From contig NZ_LMEC01000021.1 in assembly GCF_001425265.1 (NCBI RefSeq), forward strand, positions 62,001-126,000: a stretch of DNA of 64,000 nucleotides. Direction: 5' to 3'. Position 1 is the first letter of the stretch. Every line of letters begins with the position of its first letter. Both the position numbers and the translations under genes were made by a program. The notes beneath the pieces were generated by a model. The model saw nothing but the letters and a program-made list of their open reading frames with translations. It ran no database searches and was not told the origin of the DNA. This document shows positions 11,641 to 20,075 of this stretch, piece by piece. This DNA comes from Massilia sp. Root418. GTDB taxonomy: Bacteria; Pseudomonadota; Gammaproteobacteria; Burkholderiales; Burkholderiaceae_D.

Positions 11641-12534
11641 TTAATCGCAGCGGTCGGCTGCGCTGTGGCGGCCGGCGATGGTGGCGAAGTAGAGGTCTTC
11701 CAGGTCGCCGATGGCTTCCTCGAAGCCGTCGCCCGGATCGTCGTCGCTGTAGACGTGGATCAGGGTGCGGCCGGACAGCAAACGGGTGGAGATGACGGCG
11801 TGGCGGGTCTGGAACTGCTGCAGGTCTTTCTTGTCCACGAAGCGCGCCCAGATCTTGCAGCTGACATCGTCGATCAGCTGCTGGGTCTGGCCGGCCAGCA
11901 GCAGATGGCCTTTGTTGATGATGGCCATGTTGGCGCACAGGTCGGCCACGTCGCTCACGATGTGGGTGGACAGGATCACGGTGCGGTCTTCGCCGATGTC
12001 CGACAGCAGGTTGTGGAAGCGCACGCGCTCCTGCGGATCCAGGCCGGCGGTGGGTTCATCGACGATGATCAGCTTGGGGTCGCCCAGCAGGGCCTGGGCA
12101 ATGCCGAAACGCTGGCGCATGCCGCCCGAATACGTGCCCAGCTTCTGGTGGCGCACTTCGAACAGGTTGGTCTGCTGCAGCAGGCCGTCCACCACTTCGC
12201 GCCGGCGGGCGCGGTTGGACAAGCCTTTCAGCACGGCGAAGTGGTCCAGCATTTCGTAGGCCGACACCTTGGGGTAGACGCCGAAGTCCTGCGGCAGGTA
12301 GCCCAGCAGGCGGCGGATCTCGTCCTTTTCGTCCAGCACGTCCAGCTCGCCCAGGAACACCGAACCCGAATCGCATTCCTGCAGCGTCGCCAGCGTCCGC
12401 ATCAGGGTGGACTTGCCGGCCCCGTTAGGGCCCAGCAAGCCGAACATCCCGGCCGGTATCGTGAGCGAAATATTGTCCAGCGCCACCACCCCGTTGGCGT
12501 AAGTCTTGGACAAGTTGCGGATGCGTAATTCCAT
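11641..12534 (-). CDS. ABC transporter ATP-binding protein
   Basis: A 297-aa ATPase with Walker A GPNGAGKST (about residue 35), signature YSGGMRQR, Walker B LIIVDEPTAGLD and a switch His in ILSTHIVSDV, followed by a C-terminal extension typical of drug or peptide exporter ATPases. The ATG at 12534 (MELRIRNLSKTY) has a good AGGAG ribosome-binding site; longer in-frame starts are not needed. It is the first gene of a two-gene unit with the permease-peptidase fusion and supplies its energy-coupling subunit. Confidence 0.93.
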   Translation of the reverse strand: MELRIRNLSKTYANGVVALDNISLTIPAGMFGLLGPNGAGKSTLMRTLATLQECDSGSVFLGELDVLDEKDEIRRLLGYLPQDFGVYPKVSAYEMLDHFAVLKGLSNRARRREVVDGLLQQTNLFEVRHQKLGTYSGGMRQRFGIAQALLGDPKLIIVDEPTAGLDPQERVRFHNLLSDIGEDRTVILSTHIVSDVADLCANMAIINKGHLLLAGQTQQLIDDVSCKIWARFVDKKDLQQFQTRHAVISTRLLSGRTLIHVYSDDDPGDGFEEAIGDLEDLYFATIAGRHSAADRCD

Positions 12535-12688
12535 GCTGACTCCTATTGTGTCCTGCTGCGCTGCAACAGGACATACCACTATTCAATGTTGGCATTGTAT
12601 TGAAATTGCGGCTGAGCGGTGGCTTCATTGCGACAGTCGGCAAAATCGGGGTTCCAGATTGCCGAATGCAGGCGCTTTGCCATGGAGA

Positions 12689-13885
12689 TTAATTTCGAAA
12701 CAGCACCTGTTCACGGCTGAACCACCAGCGGCACAGGGCCAGCAGGGCGCCGGCCGTCAAGGTGGTCGAGACCAGGATCACGGCGAACATGCGGTAGTCC
12801 ATGGTGCCTTTCACCAGTTCCTTCATGGCCAGCGACACATTGGTGAGCGGCACCATGGCCCAGAACCAGTTCAGCTCCACGCCCGGCAGCAGGGCCACCA
12901 TCACCGGCAGCAGGGACAGCAGCATCAGCGGCGAGATCAGCCCGGCCGCCTCCTTGTAGCTCTTGGCGTAGATCGACAGCGACAGCAGCACCGAGGCGAA
13001 GATGGCGGCCGTGGGCGCCAGCATCAGCGCCAGCATGGCCATGTCCAGCACGCCGATCGCGCGCACCATGGCGGCCAGGTCGGGCGAGGCGGTGGCGCCG
13101 AAGATGAACAGCAGCACGCTCATGCTGGCCACCATCAGCACCGACGAGGTCAGGCCGACCGTAAACAGCACCAGGAACTTGGCCAGCACGATGGCGCTGC
13201 GCGGCACCGGTGCCAGCAGCAGCGTTTCCAGTGTGCCGCGCTCCTTTTCGCCGGCGCCCAGGTCGATGGCGGGATACATGGCGGCCATCAGGCAGCCCAT
13301 CAGCAGCAGATAGGGCAGGATGCCGCCCAGCATGGCGCCCATTTTCTCGCGCTTGCCGGCGGTGGAGCGCTCTTCCAGCGTGACCGGGCTGAGCGCGAAG
13401 CGCAGCTGGTTCTTGCTCAGGTTGAGCGCCGACAGTTCCTGTTCGCGCAGCTCGGCGTTCAGCGCATCGAGCTCGGCCGAGACGCGCTTGCGGATGACGT
13501 CCACCATCACCGCGCTGTTGTAATGCAGCACCACGCCGGCTTGCTGCTTGCGGTCCAGCTGCTGCTGGAACTGGGGCGGGATCACCAGCGCGAACTTGAT
13601 CACGTCCTTGTCGATGGCGTTGCGGATCTCGTCCGGCGAGCTTAGCGCCACTTCGCGGAAGCCGCGCTCGGCGGTGAAGCGCTGGCTCAGGCCGGGCGCG
13701 TGCTGCTTGCCGAACACCGCGTACGTCAGCTCGGCGGTGCGCGCCTTGTTGAACATATTGGTGGACAGGTAGCTGAAGCCGCCCAGTATCAGCGGCATGG
13801 CCAGCACCGGGATCAGCACGGTGAAGATGAAGGTCTTGCGGTCGCGCGCCAGCTCCAGGATTTCCTTCAGATAAATGGTCCACAT
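12689..13885 (-). CDS. ABC-2 type permease, NatB-like
   Basis: A 398-aa permease with one N-terminal membrane segment (about residues 20-40), a large extracytoplasmic loop of about 130 residues, then five to six membrane segments in the C-terminal half. This is the topology of NatB-type ABC exporter subunits (Na+ or drug efflux). It starts MWTIYLKEILELARDRKTF, typical of the family. The partner ATPase gene ends 3 nt upstream, so the two are co-transcribed. The substrate cannot be read from the sequence. Confidence 0.85.
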   Translation of the reverse strand: MWTIYLKEILELARDRKTFIFTVLIPVLAMPLILGGFSYLSTNMFNKARTAELTYAVFGKQHAPGLSQRFTAERGFREVALSSPDEIRNAIDKDVIKFALVIPPQFQQQLDRKQQAGVVLHYNSAVMVDVIRKRVSAELDALNAELREQELSALNLSKNQLRFALSPVTLEERSTAGKREKMGAMLGGILPYLLLMGCLMAAMYPAIDLGAGEKERGTLETLLLAPVPRSAIVLAKFLVLFTVGLTSSVLMVASMSVLLFIFGATASPDLAAMVRAIGVLDMAMLALMLAPTAAIFASVLLSLSIYAKSYKEAAGLISPLMLLSLLPVMVALLPGVELNWFWAMVPLTNVSLAMKELVKGTMDYRMFAVILVSTTLTAGALLALCRWWFSREQVLFRN

Positions 13886-13888
13886 GGC

Positions 13889-14668
13889 TCAGCCCTCGCG
13901 GTTGATGACGTCGATGAAGGCGTCGTACAGGTCGGCGCTGCCGCCCAGGTGGCGCAGCTGGTCGACCGTGCCGTTGAAGGCGGTCTTGCCGTGGTTGATG
14001 ATGCAGACCCGGTCGCACAGCTTTTCCACTTCGTGCAGGTGGTGGGTGGAAAACACCAGCGGGATGCGCAGCGCCTTGTAGCTGGCAATGAAGTCCAGCA
14101 GGATCTTGGACGACATCACGTCCAGCCCGGTGGTCGGCTCGTCCAGGATCACGATCTGCGGGTTGTGCACCACCGTGCGGGCGATGGCGCACTTCTGCTT
14201 CATGCCGGTGGACAGCTGGTCTGCGCGCTTGCCGCCGTAGTCCTGCATCTGCAGCAGCTCGAACAGCTCGTCGCAGCGGCGCTTCAGGTGGGCCGCGTCC
14301 ATGCCGTGCAGGCGGCCGAAGTACTCGACGTTTTCGCGCGCCGTCAGGCGCCCGTACAGGCCGGTGGAGCCGGACAGGAAGCCGATCTGCTGGCGCGCCA
14401 GCAGCGGGTTCTGCAGCAGGTCCACCCCGTTCACCAGGGCCTTGCCCGCGTCCGCCGTCAGCGCGGTCGACAGCAGGCGCAGGGTGGTGGTCTTGCCGGC
14501 GCCGTTGGGCCCGAGCAGGCCCAGCACTTCGCCGGGGGCGCAACTGAAGCTCACGTCGCGCACCGCGTGGAACCAGCCGTCGTGGCCGCGCGGATCACGC
14601 GTTGCCGGCGCCTGCCCCTTGTTTCCATGCAGAGGAAAGCGCTTGGCCAAGCCCTGAACTTCGAGCAT
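13889..14668 (-). CDS. ABC transporter ATP-binding protein, NatA-like
   Basis: A 259-aa ATPase with Walker A GPNGAGKTT, signature LSTGMKQK, Walker B IVILDEPTTGLD and switch His in VFSTHHLHEV. Start at the ATG at 14668 (MLEVQGLAKRF), preceded by AGGATAACAAA. It forms an exporter with the permease at 12689-13885. The region between this start and the divergent gene at 14767 (98 nt) must hold both promoters; a TATAGT at 14752-14757 could be the -10 for the rightward gene, without a clear -35. Confidence 0.92.
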   Translation of the reverse strand: MLEVQGLAKRFPLHGNKGQAPATRDPRGHDGWFHAVRDVSFSCAPGEVLGLLGPNGAGKTTTLRLLSTALTADAGKALVNGVDLLQNPLLARQQIGFLSGSTGLYGRLTARENVEYFGRLHGMDAAHLKRRCDELFELLQMQDYGGKRADQLSTGMKQKCAIARTVVHNPQIVILDEPTTGLDVMSSKILLDFIASYKALRIPLVFSTHHLHEVEKLCDRVCIINHGKTAFNGTVDQLRHLGGSADLYDAFIDVINREG

Positions 14669-14766
14669 TTTGTTATCCTGTTGTAAAGATGGTGAGCAAG
14701 GGTAGCATGCCAAAATTCTGGCGTGCAAGGTACAAAAGCGTTTTGTCTTGCTATAGTCAAACCACC

Positions 14767-15222
14767 ATGAAAAACAGCCAGCTGATCGATAGCGCAACCA
14801 AAGAAAAAATCCTCGCCGTTACGCGCAGCGGCACCACCGTGTCCGAGGCCACCGGCTTTTTCCGCGTGGCGCTCGGCCTGCATTATCTGTCCGGCCTGAT
14901 GACCAAGGAAACCCTGGATTTCAAGAAGCTGGACAAGGAATACAACCGCTTCATCTACCACGCCATCGGCAAGGGCCACAGCATCACCAGCATCCTGCAG
15001 TACATGAGCGGCGAGAAAGTGATCAAGGTCGTCGATTCGCCGCGTTTCCTGCGCGCCTTTGGCGAGCACTGCGACGGGGTGCCGGTGGACAGCATTCCCT
15101 TCCTGCTGGGGCTGAACCTGGGCGTGGCCAAGGACCTGTCGGGTATTGACGTGCGCGGGCCGGTGGCCGACTGGATCGAACGCCAGCGCATCCTGCGCGA
15201 AGAGCGGGAAGGCGCGGCCTGA
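14767..15222 (+). CDS. Conserved hypothetical protein
   Basis: A 151-aa soluble, mostly helical protein without signal peptide or membrane segment (MKNSQLIDSATKEKILAV...). The first 40 residues could form a helix-turn-helix (KEKILAVTRSGTTVSEATGFF), but there is no clear DNA-binding family match, so I leave it unnamed. It is divergently transcribed from the NatAB-like exporter and lies just upstream of coq7. Confidence 0.6.
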   Translation: MKNSQLIDSATKEKILAVTRSGTTVSEATGFFRVALGLHYLSGLMTKETLDFKKLDKEYNRFIYHAIGKGHSITSILQYMSGEKVIKVVDSPRFLRAFGEHCDGVPVDSIPFLLGLNLGVAKDLSGIDVRGPVADWIERQRILREEREGAA

Positions 15223-15276
15223 GGCCAGGCATGAGGCTTATAATGATGTCTTCTGAACCAGCAAGAGCAGAACATC

Positions 15277-15921
15277 ATGGCAGCAAACCATTTCCACACT
15301 CCCCTGGACCGTTTCATTGCCGGCGCCGACAAGGCGCTGCGCGTCATGGCCGGCGTGGCATCGGCCTCGCGCCCCAACCCGGCCGCGCACGCGGCGGACG
15401 CCGCGCTGACGGAAGCCGAGCAGCGCCATGCCGCCGGCCTGATGCGGGTAAACCACGTGGGCGAAGTGATGGCGCAAGCGCTCTACAACTCGCAAGCCCG
15501 CTTTGCGCGCAGCGACGACATCCGCCGCCAGTTCGAGCACGCATCGCGTGAAGAAGAAGACCACCTGGCGTGGACTGCGCAGCGGCTGGGCGAGCTGGGC
15601 TCGCGGATCAGCGTGCTCAACCCCTTGTTTTACGCCGGTGCCTACGCGCTGGGCACCGTGGCTGCCGTGATGGGCGACGCGCGCAGCCTCGGCTTTGTGG
15701 TGGAAACGGAACGCCAGGTGGAAAAGCACCTGAGCAGCCACCTGGACAAGCTGCCGCCGCAGGACGCCAAGTCGCGCGCGATTGTCGAGCAGATGCGGGT
15801 GGATGAAGTGGCGCACGGCGCGGCGGCGCAGCAGATGGGGGCGGAAACCGCGCCGCTGCCGGCGCGGCTGGCCATGACCGCCATGGGCAAGCTCATGACC
15901 GGCACCGCGTATTACATTTGA
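15277..15921 (+). CDS. coq7: 2-polyprenyl-3-methyl-6-methoxy-1,4-benzoquinone monooxygenase (Coq7)
   Basis: A 214-aa di-iron hydroxylase for the penultimate step of ubiquinone synthesis (demethoxyubiquinol hydroxylation). The ferritin-like iron ligands are visible in two repeats: RVNHVGEV and REEEDH in the first half, VVETERQVEKH and RVDEVAHG in the second. Length matches bacterial Coq7. The ATG at 15277 follows a short purine-rich site. It replaces UbiF, as in many betaproteobacteria. A single REP-like palindrome follows the stop codon. Confidence 0.95.
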   Translation: MAANHFHTPLDRFIAGADKALRVMAGVASASRPNPAAHAADAALTEAEQRHAAGLMRVNHVGEVMAQALYNSQARFARSDDIRRQFEHASREEEDHLAWTAQRLGELGSRISVLNPLFYAGAYALGTVAAVMGDARSLGFVVETERQVEKHLSSHLDKLPPQDAKSRAIVEQMRVDEVAHGAAAQQMGAETAPLPARLAMTAMGKLMTGTAYYI

Positions 15922-15944
15922 ACGCGGACAAGGGATCGAAGTAC

Positions 15945-15979
15945 CGTAGGGCGGGTTAGTGCGCAGCACGTAACCCGCC
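15945..15979. repeat. REP-like palindrome (locus 2, single unit)
   Basis: One CGTAGGGCGGGTTAG ... TAACCCGCC unit, lying between the convergent stops of coq7 and the OsmC-family gene, where its hairpin could serve both transcripts. Confidence 0.88.
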
Positions 15980-15983
15980 AATC

Positions 15984-16406
15984 TCAGCCTTCCACAATCT
16001 CGTAAGAATGCGTGATTTCGGCCGTCTTCGCCAGCATGATGGACGCCGAGCAGTACTTGTCGTGCGACAGCGACACCGCGCGCTCCACCGTGGTCTGCTT
16101 CAGATTCTTGCCGGTGACGGTAAAGTGGAAATGAATCTTGGTAAATACCTTGGGATCGGTGTCCGCCCGCTCGGCCTTCAAGGTCACCTCGCAGCCGCGC
16201 ACGTCTTCCCGGCCGCGCTTGAGGATCAGCACCACGTCATACGCGGTGCAGCCGCCCGTGCCCAGCAACACCATCTCCATCGGGCGCGGCGCCAGGTTGT
16301 GGCCGCCGCCATCCGGCGCGCCGTCCATGGTCACCAGGTGGCCGGAGCCGGTCTGGGCCAAAAAGCTCATCCCTGACGGGCCGTTCCAGCTGACTTTGCA
16401 TTCCAT
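15984..16406 (-). CDS. OsmC/Ohr-family protein, YhfA-like
   Basis: A 140-aa OsmC-fold protein with both redox cysteines (GTGGCTAYDVV and HDKYCSASIML). This family contains thiol-dependent peroxidases (OsmC, Ohr) and less characterised YhfA-like members; the start MECKVSWNG and PRPMEMVLLGTGGC pattern fit the latter. It is cytosolic. The ATG at 16406 has a good upstream GGAGAGAT. It is convergent with coq7 and divergent from the NHL-repeat gene. Confidence 0.88.
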   Translation of the reverse strand: MECKVSWNGPSGMSFLAQTGSGHLVTMDGAPDGGGHNLAPRPMEMVLLGTGGCTAYDVVLILKRGREDVRGCEVTLKAERADTDPKVFTKIHFHFTVTGKNLKQTTVERAVSLSHDKYCSASIMLAKTAEITHSYEIVEG

Positions 16407-16493
16407 TTCATCTCTCCGTAAAAAATCTTCGCCACTATTGTAATGGAGCAAAGCCTGCCGCGCTGCGCGCCGGCCGCCGCGTGCTGGTGCGGC

Positions 16494-16513
16494 GCAGCAT
16501 GTTTGCATGCTGC
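16494..16513. promoter_or_regulatory. Nested palindromes upstream of the NHL-repeat gene
   Basis: Perfect dyad GCAGCATG-TTTG-CATGCTGC. A second inverted pair, TGCAGTGCG at 16511 and CGCACTGCA at 16555, overlaps it. The region lies in the divergent gap between the OsmC-family gene and the NHL gene, so it may be an operator; no bound regulator can be named. Confidence 0.35.
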
Positions 16514-16660
16514 AGTGCGCGCTACGAGTGGATTGCCGTGGGTAGCCGCATGCAACGCACTGCAACATAAACATTGCTCCCTGCCACGCAATCTCGCATA
16601 CTTGAGGGCTGGGTTTCCCCTTTTGCTTCGTGTCCATCCCTTTCAAACAGGTAGGTACAA

Positions 16661-18850
16661 ATGAGCCACATCGCTGCCCCCGAGACCAATTTCAAGCACC
16701 TGTGCCATTACGGCGAGCTGGCGTTGCCCGGCACGACCCAGAGCGGCCAGCTGCCCGACAACTTCACCTTAAACTCGCCGGTCGGCGTTGCGCGCGACAA
16801 CTACAACCACGTATGGGTGTGCGATACCGGCAACAGCCGCGTGCTGGTGTTCACCGCGGACTTTGAAACGCTGCTGCACGTGATAGACGGCGTGCCCGGC
16901 AGCACCGGCCTGGACCAGCGCCTGCTGATGCCTTTCCACCTGTGCCCGCACCCCACCGACGACATCATGTACTGCACCGACATGGGCAACGGCCGCGTGG
17001 TGGCGTTCGAGTACGACGAGCACAGCGCCGGCTTCCAGTTCGCCTTCGGCAACGTGGCCAGCAAGAGCTTCATGCCGCTGTCCGACCCGAACGGCATCAC
17101 CATCGTCAAGGAAGCCGACGGCGAGCACTACCTCTACGTGGCCGACGAGTTCTTCCATACCGAAGGCGACGTGCGCAGCCGCTGCGTGAAATTCACGCTG
17201 GAAGGCGAGTTCGTGCTGCAGTTCCGCTCGGTGAAAGACCTGGACAGCACCCACGACCTGCTGTGGCCGCAAGGCTTGGCCAGCGACTCGAAAGGCAACC
17301 TCTACCTGGCCAATACCGGCTACTACGAGATCCTCAAGATCAACACCGCCTGGCCCGTCAAGAACGACACCGTGCAGGCCACCAGGGAAACCGCCTTGCT
17401 GCACGGCTTCGGCCAGCCCACCGGCATCGGCAAGTTCAACGTGATGCGTTCAGTGTGCGTGATCGACGACTACGTTTTCGTGCCGGGCCAGGTGGAAAAC
17501 GCCATCATGATCTACAACCCGGAAGGCAAGCTGCAGGAAAAGGTGATGGGCATGCTGCCCATGTGGAACCACGAACCCGAACCCGTGCATTCCTACACCG
17601 ACCTGATCTACGGCGCGCTGGAAGACAGGGTCTTCGTCGGCCCCTACCAGATCTGCGCCGGCAAGGAAAAGAACACCTATTACATCAGCGAACCCTTTGC
17701 CTCGACGGTGCTGCACGTGAGCATCAACATCATCGACGACAGCCTGCCCACCGTGGCGGTGCTGCTTGATTCGGTCGGCCACCGCCGCGACAACGCCTCG
17801 CACGCGCTCTCCACCTCGCAGTTCAACTGCATGACCTCGGTGATCCGGGTCGACCCCAACCGCAAGGGCTCGGGCGTGCTGCCGGTCAAGAACTGGTGGG
17901 ACGGCTGGGCCAAGACCACGGCCGGCGCCTACCAGTACTGGTACGACCACGTGCTCAAGCCCGCCGGGCTGGACCCGCTGGCCCACGTCGGCACCGCCTC
18001 GTACAACATCGATTCCGGCAACTGGTGCCTGAAGACCTTCAACACCGCCGTCAATCCCTACGCCCAGCTGCAGGACATGGTGCGCGGCTTCTTCACGCCG
18101 GGCGACATCGCCATGACGGCCTACTATCCGTCCCAGCCGCTGCTGGGCCAGGTCTGCCCCGGGACGCCGCTGATCTTCATCACCAACTTCAATATGTGCA
18201 CGGTGTCCATGTACCAGTACGGTCCCAACGGGCATTTGCTGAACTACGGCATGCCCTTCGGCCGCGAAGGCGTGGGCGGCGACGGTACCTTGAAGGCGCC
18301 CCAGGGCATCACCGTCAACAGCCATGGCGAAATCTACATCGCCGACTCGCTCAACAACCGTATCTCCATGTGGCAGCTGCAAGCGACCGGCATCGTTACC
18401 TTCGTCAAGAACTTCGTGTGGGAAGAGGGCGGCAAGCCGCTGGCCTCCTTCACCCCGTGCGACATGGACGTGGACTCGCAGGACCGCCTGTTCGTGTGCG
18501 ACCAGTTCAACAACTGCATCCGCGTGTTCGACCGCCGGGGCAAGAGCCTGTGGAGCTACGGCCAGGCCGGCTACTGCGACGACCTGGAAAAGGACTATGA
18601 AAACTTCTACCTGCCGGCCAGCCTGTGCATCGACGAGGACGACAACCTCATCGTCAACGACCTGGTGAACCGGGCGCTGAAGGTGTTCAAGATCACCGGC
18701 AACACGCTGGCCTACAAGACCGGCGACCTGGTGTTCAAGAAATACCCGGAAGCGGGCGGCGTGTGGATGCCCTTCTTCATCTACGCGCACAAGGGCAACG
18801 TGTACGTGCCCGACACCACTTTCAACGTGGTCAATGTGTACAGCTATTGA
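16661..18850 (+). CDS. Large NHL-repeat protein, cytosolic, unknown function
   Basis: A 729-aa protein with NHL-type beta-propeller repeats at both ends: NSPVGVARDNYNHVWVCDTG (from about residue 38), LWPQGLASDSKGNLYLANTG (about 200), then APQGITVNSHGEIYIADSLN (about 545) and later copies with FVCDQFNN and IVNDLVN. The middle (about 330-500) is not repeat-like. There is no signal peptide, lipobox or membrane segment, unlike most bacterial NHL proteins, so it should stay in the cytoplasm. It stands alone between the divergent OsmC gene and an REP pair. Repeats of this type bind proteins, RNA or ligands; the role here is unknown. Confidence 0.8.
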   Translation: MSHIAAPETNFKHLCHYGELALPGTTQSGQLPDNFTLNSPVGVARDNYNHVWVCDTGNSRVLVFTADFETLLHVIDGVPGSTGLDQRLLMPFHLCPHPTDDIMYCTDMGNGRVVAFEYDEHSAGFQFAFGNVASKSFMPLSDPNGITIVKEADGEHYLYVADEFFHTEGDVRSRCVKFTLEGEFVLQFRSVKDLDSTHDLLWPQGLASDSKGNLYLANTGYYEILKINTAWPVKNDTVQATRETALLHGFGQPTGIGKFNVMRSVCVIDDYVFVPGQVENAIMIYNPEGKLQEKVMGMLPMWNHEPEPVHSYTDLIYGALEDRVFVGPYQICAGKEKNTYYISEPFASTVLHVSINIIDDSLPTVAVLLDSVGHRRDNASHALSTSQFNCMTSVIRVDPNRKGSGVLPVKNWWDGWAKTTAGAYQYWYDHVLKPAGLDPLAHVGTASYNIDSGNWCLKTFNTAVNPYAQLQDMVRGFFTPGDIAMTAYYPSQPLLGQVCPGTPLIFITNFNMCTVSMYQYGPNGHLLNYGMPFGREGVGGDGTLKAPQGITVNSHGEIYIADSLNNRISMWQLQATGIVTFVKNFVWEEGGKPLASFTPCDMDVDSQDRLFVCDQFNNCIRVFDRRGKSLWSYGQAGYCDDLEKDYENFYLPASLCIDEDDNLIVNDLVNRALKVFKITGNTLAYKTGDLVFKKYPEAGGVWMPFFIYAHKGNVYVPDTTFNVVNVYSY

Positions 18851-18853
18851 TCC

Positions 18854-18974
18854 GGCGGGTTACGCGCGTGCCGCGCTAACCCGCCCTACGGCAGCGTGGC
18901 AGGCGCGGTTGGCACGGTGGGTGCGGTGGGTGCGGTGGGCGTAGGGCGGGTTAGGCGGCACGCCGTAACCCGCC
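18854..18974. repeat. REP-like palindromes, inverted pair (locus 3) with 9-nt tandem spacer
   Basis: Two units in opposite orientation (18854-18890 and 18940-18974). The spacer between them contains a short tandem repeat of GGTGGGTGC (about 18915-18939). The pair sits between the NHL gene and the rplM promoter. Confidence 0.87.
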
Positions 18975-18981
18975 AAACGGC

Positions 18982-19011
18982 TTGACCGCAGCACGCAAGC
19001 CGGGCTATAAT
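18982..19011 (+). promoter_or_regulatory. Sigma-70 promoter of rplM-rpsI
   Basis: TTGACC at 18982-18987, 18-nt spacer, TATAAT at 19006-19011: a near-consensus strong promoter, as expected for ribosomal protein genes. Transcription should start near 19018, giving a leader of about 100 nt. The leader holds a small hairpin, TCCGC ... GCGGA (19058-19079), that could serve autogenous control by L13; that role is inference. Confidence 0.85.
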
Positions 19012-19121
19012 TGCCGGCTTTCCCATTCGCTCAGGGAAAGTAAACAACAAGGATGCGTCCGCTGCAACACCGGGGCGGAACCACCAGATGAGCGTTTTTA
19101 TCTTTCACAGAAAGTCATAAC

Positions 19122-19550
19122 ATGAAAACTTTTTCCGCTAAGGGCCATGAAGTCCAGCGCGATTGGTTCGTGATTGACGCGACGGACAAAGTCCTCGGCC
19201 GTGTTGCCAGCGAAGTGGCACGCCGACTGCGCGGCAAGCATAAGCCAGAGTTCACCCCGCACGTCGACACCGGTGACTTCATCGTCATCATCAACGCAGG
19301 CAAACTGCGCGTGACCGGCACCAAAGCAACCGAGAAGACCTACTACCGTCACTCGGGCTACCCAGGTGGCATCTACGAGACGAACTTCCTGAAAATGCAA
19401 CAGCGTTTCCCAGGCCGCGCTCTGGAAAAAGCCGTCAAAGGCATGCTGCCAAAAGGCCCACTGGGCTACGCAATGATCAAGAAGCTGAAAGTGTACGCCG
19501 AGGGTTCGCACCCGCACGCTGCTCAGCAACCTAAAGCACTCGAAATCTAA
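19122..19550 (+). CDS. rplM: 50S ribosomal protein L13
   Basis: A 142-aa protein matching L13 from end to end (MKTFSAKGHEVQRDWFVIDA, VLGRVASEVARRLRGKHKP, GGIYETNFLKM, GMLPKGPLGYAM). L13 binds 23S rRNA early in 50S assembly. It is first in the operon with rpsI, 9 nt upstream, the conserved arrangement in bacteria. Codon use is visibly that of a highly expressed gene, with more CGT and GGT than its neighbours. Confidence 0.97.
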   Translation: MKTFSAKGHEVQRDWFVIDATDKVLGRVASEVARRLRGKHKPEFTPHVDTGDFIVIINAGKLRVTGTKATEKTYYRHSGYPGGIYETNFLKMQQRFPGRALEKAVKGMLPKGPLGYAMIKKLKVYAEGSHPHAAQQPKALEI

Positions 19551-19559
19551 GGAACTGAC

Positions 19560-19952
19560 ATGATCGGTAACTACAACTACGGCACCGGCCGTCGCAAGAG
19601 TGCAGTGGCTCGCGTGTTCATCAAGGCAGGCACTGGCCAAATCATCGTTAACGGCAAGCCAGCGGCTGAGTACTTCTCCCGCGAAACCGGCCTGATGGTG
19701 ATCCGTCAACCACTGGAACTGACCGGCAACGTTGAGCGTTTTGACATCAAAGTCAACGTCCACGGCGGCGGCGAGTCCGGCCAGGCGGGTGCTGTGCGCC
19801 ACGGCATCACCCGCGCACTGATCGACTACGATGCAGCTCTGAAGGGCGACCTGGCACGTGCCGGCTTCGTCACTCGCGATGCGCGCGAAGTTGAACGTAA
19901 AAAAGTTGGTCTGCGCAAAGCACGTCGCGCAAAGCAATTCTCGAAGCGTTAA
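19560..19952 (+). CDS. rpsI: 30S ribosomal protein S9
   Basis: A 130-aa S9 (YGTGRRKSAVARVFIKAG at the start, GGGESGQAGAVRHGITRAL in the middle, basic tail ending KQFSKR that reaches the P-site tRNA in the ribosome). It follows rplM in the same operon and is followed by a strong terminator. Confidence 0.97.
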   Translation: MIGNYNYGTGRRKSAVARVFIKAGTGQIIVNGKPAAEYFSRETGLMVIRQPLELTGNVERFDIKVNVHGGGESGQAGAVRHGITRALIDYDAALKGDLARAGFVTRDAREVERKKVGLRKARRAKQFSKR

Positions 19953-19992
19953 TTTGCTTCGTACAGCGTGCGCTGCGGCGCATGCTGGCCAG

Positions 19993-20024
19993 AAAGCCGC
20001 CCGGTACGCCGGGCGGCTTTTTTT
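19993..20024 (+). terminator. Rho-independent terminator of rplM-rpsI
   Basis: Perfect hairpin AAAGCCGCCCGG-TACG-CCGGGCGGCTTT running into a T-tract, 40 nt after the rpsI stop. Confidence 0.95.
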
Positions 20025-20075
20025 CAGCCCTGCTAAAATGGGCGTCCCCTCTTCATTTACTCCCAAGGAAAGAAC

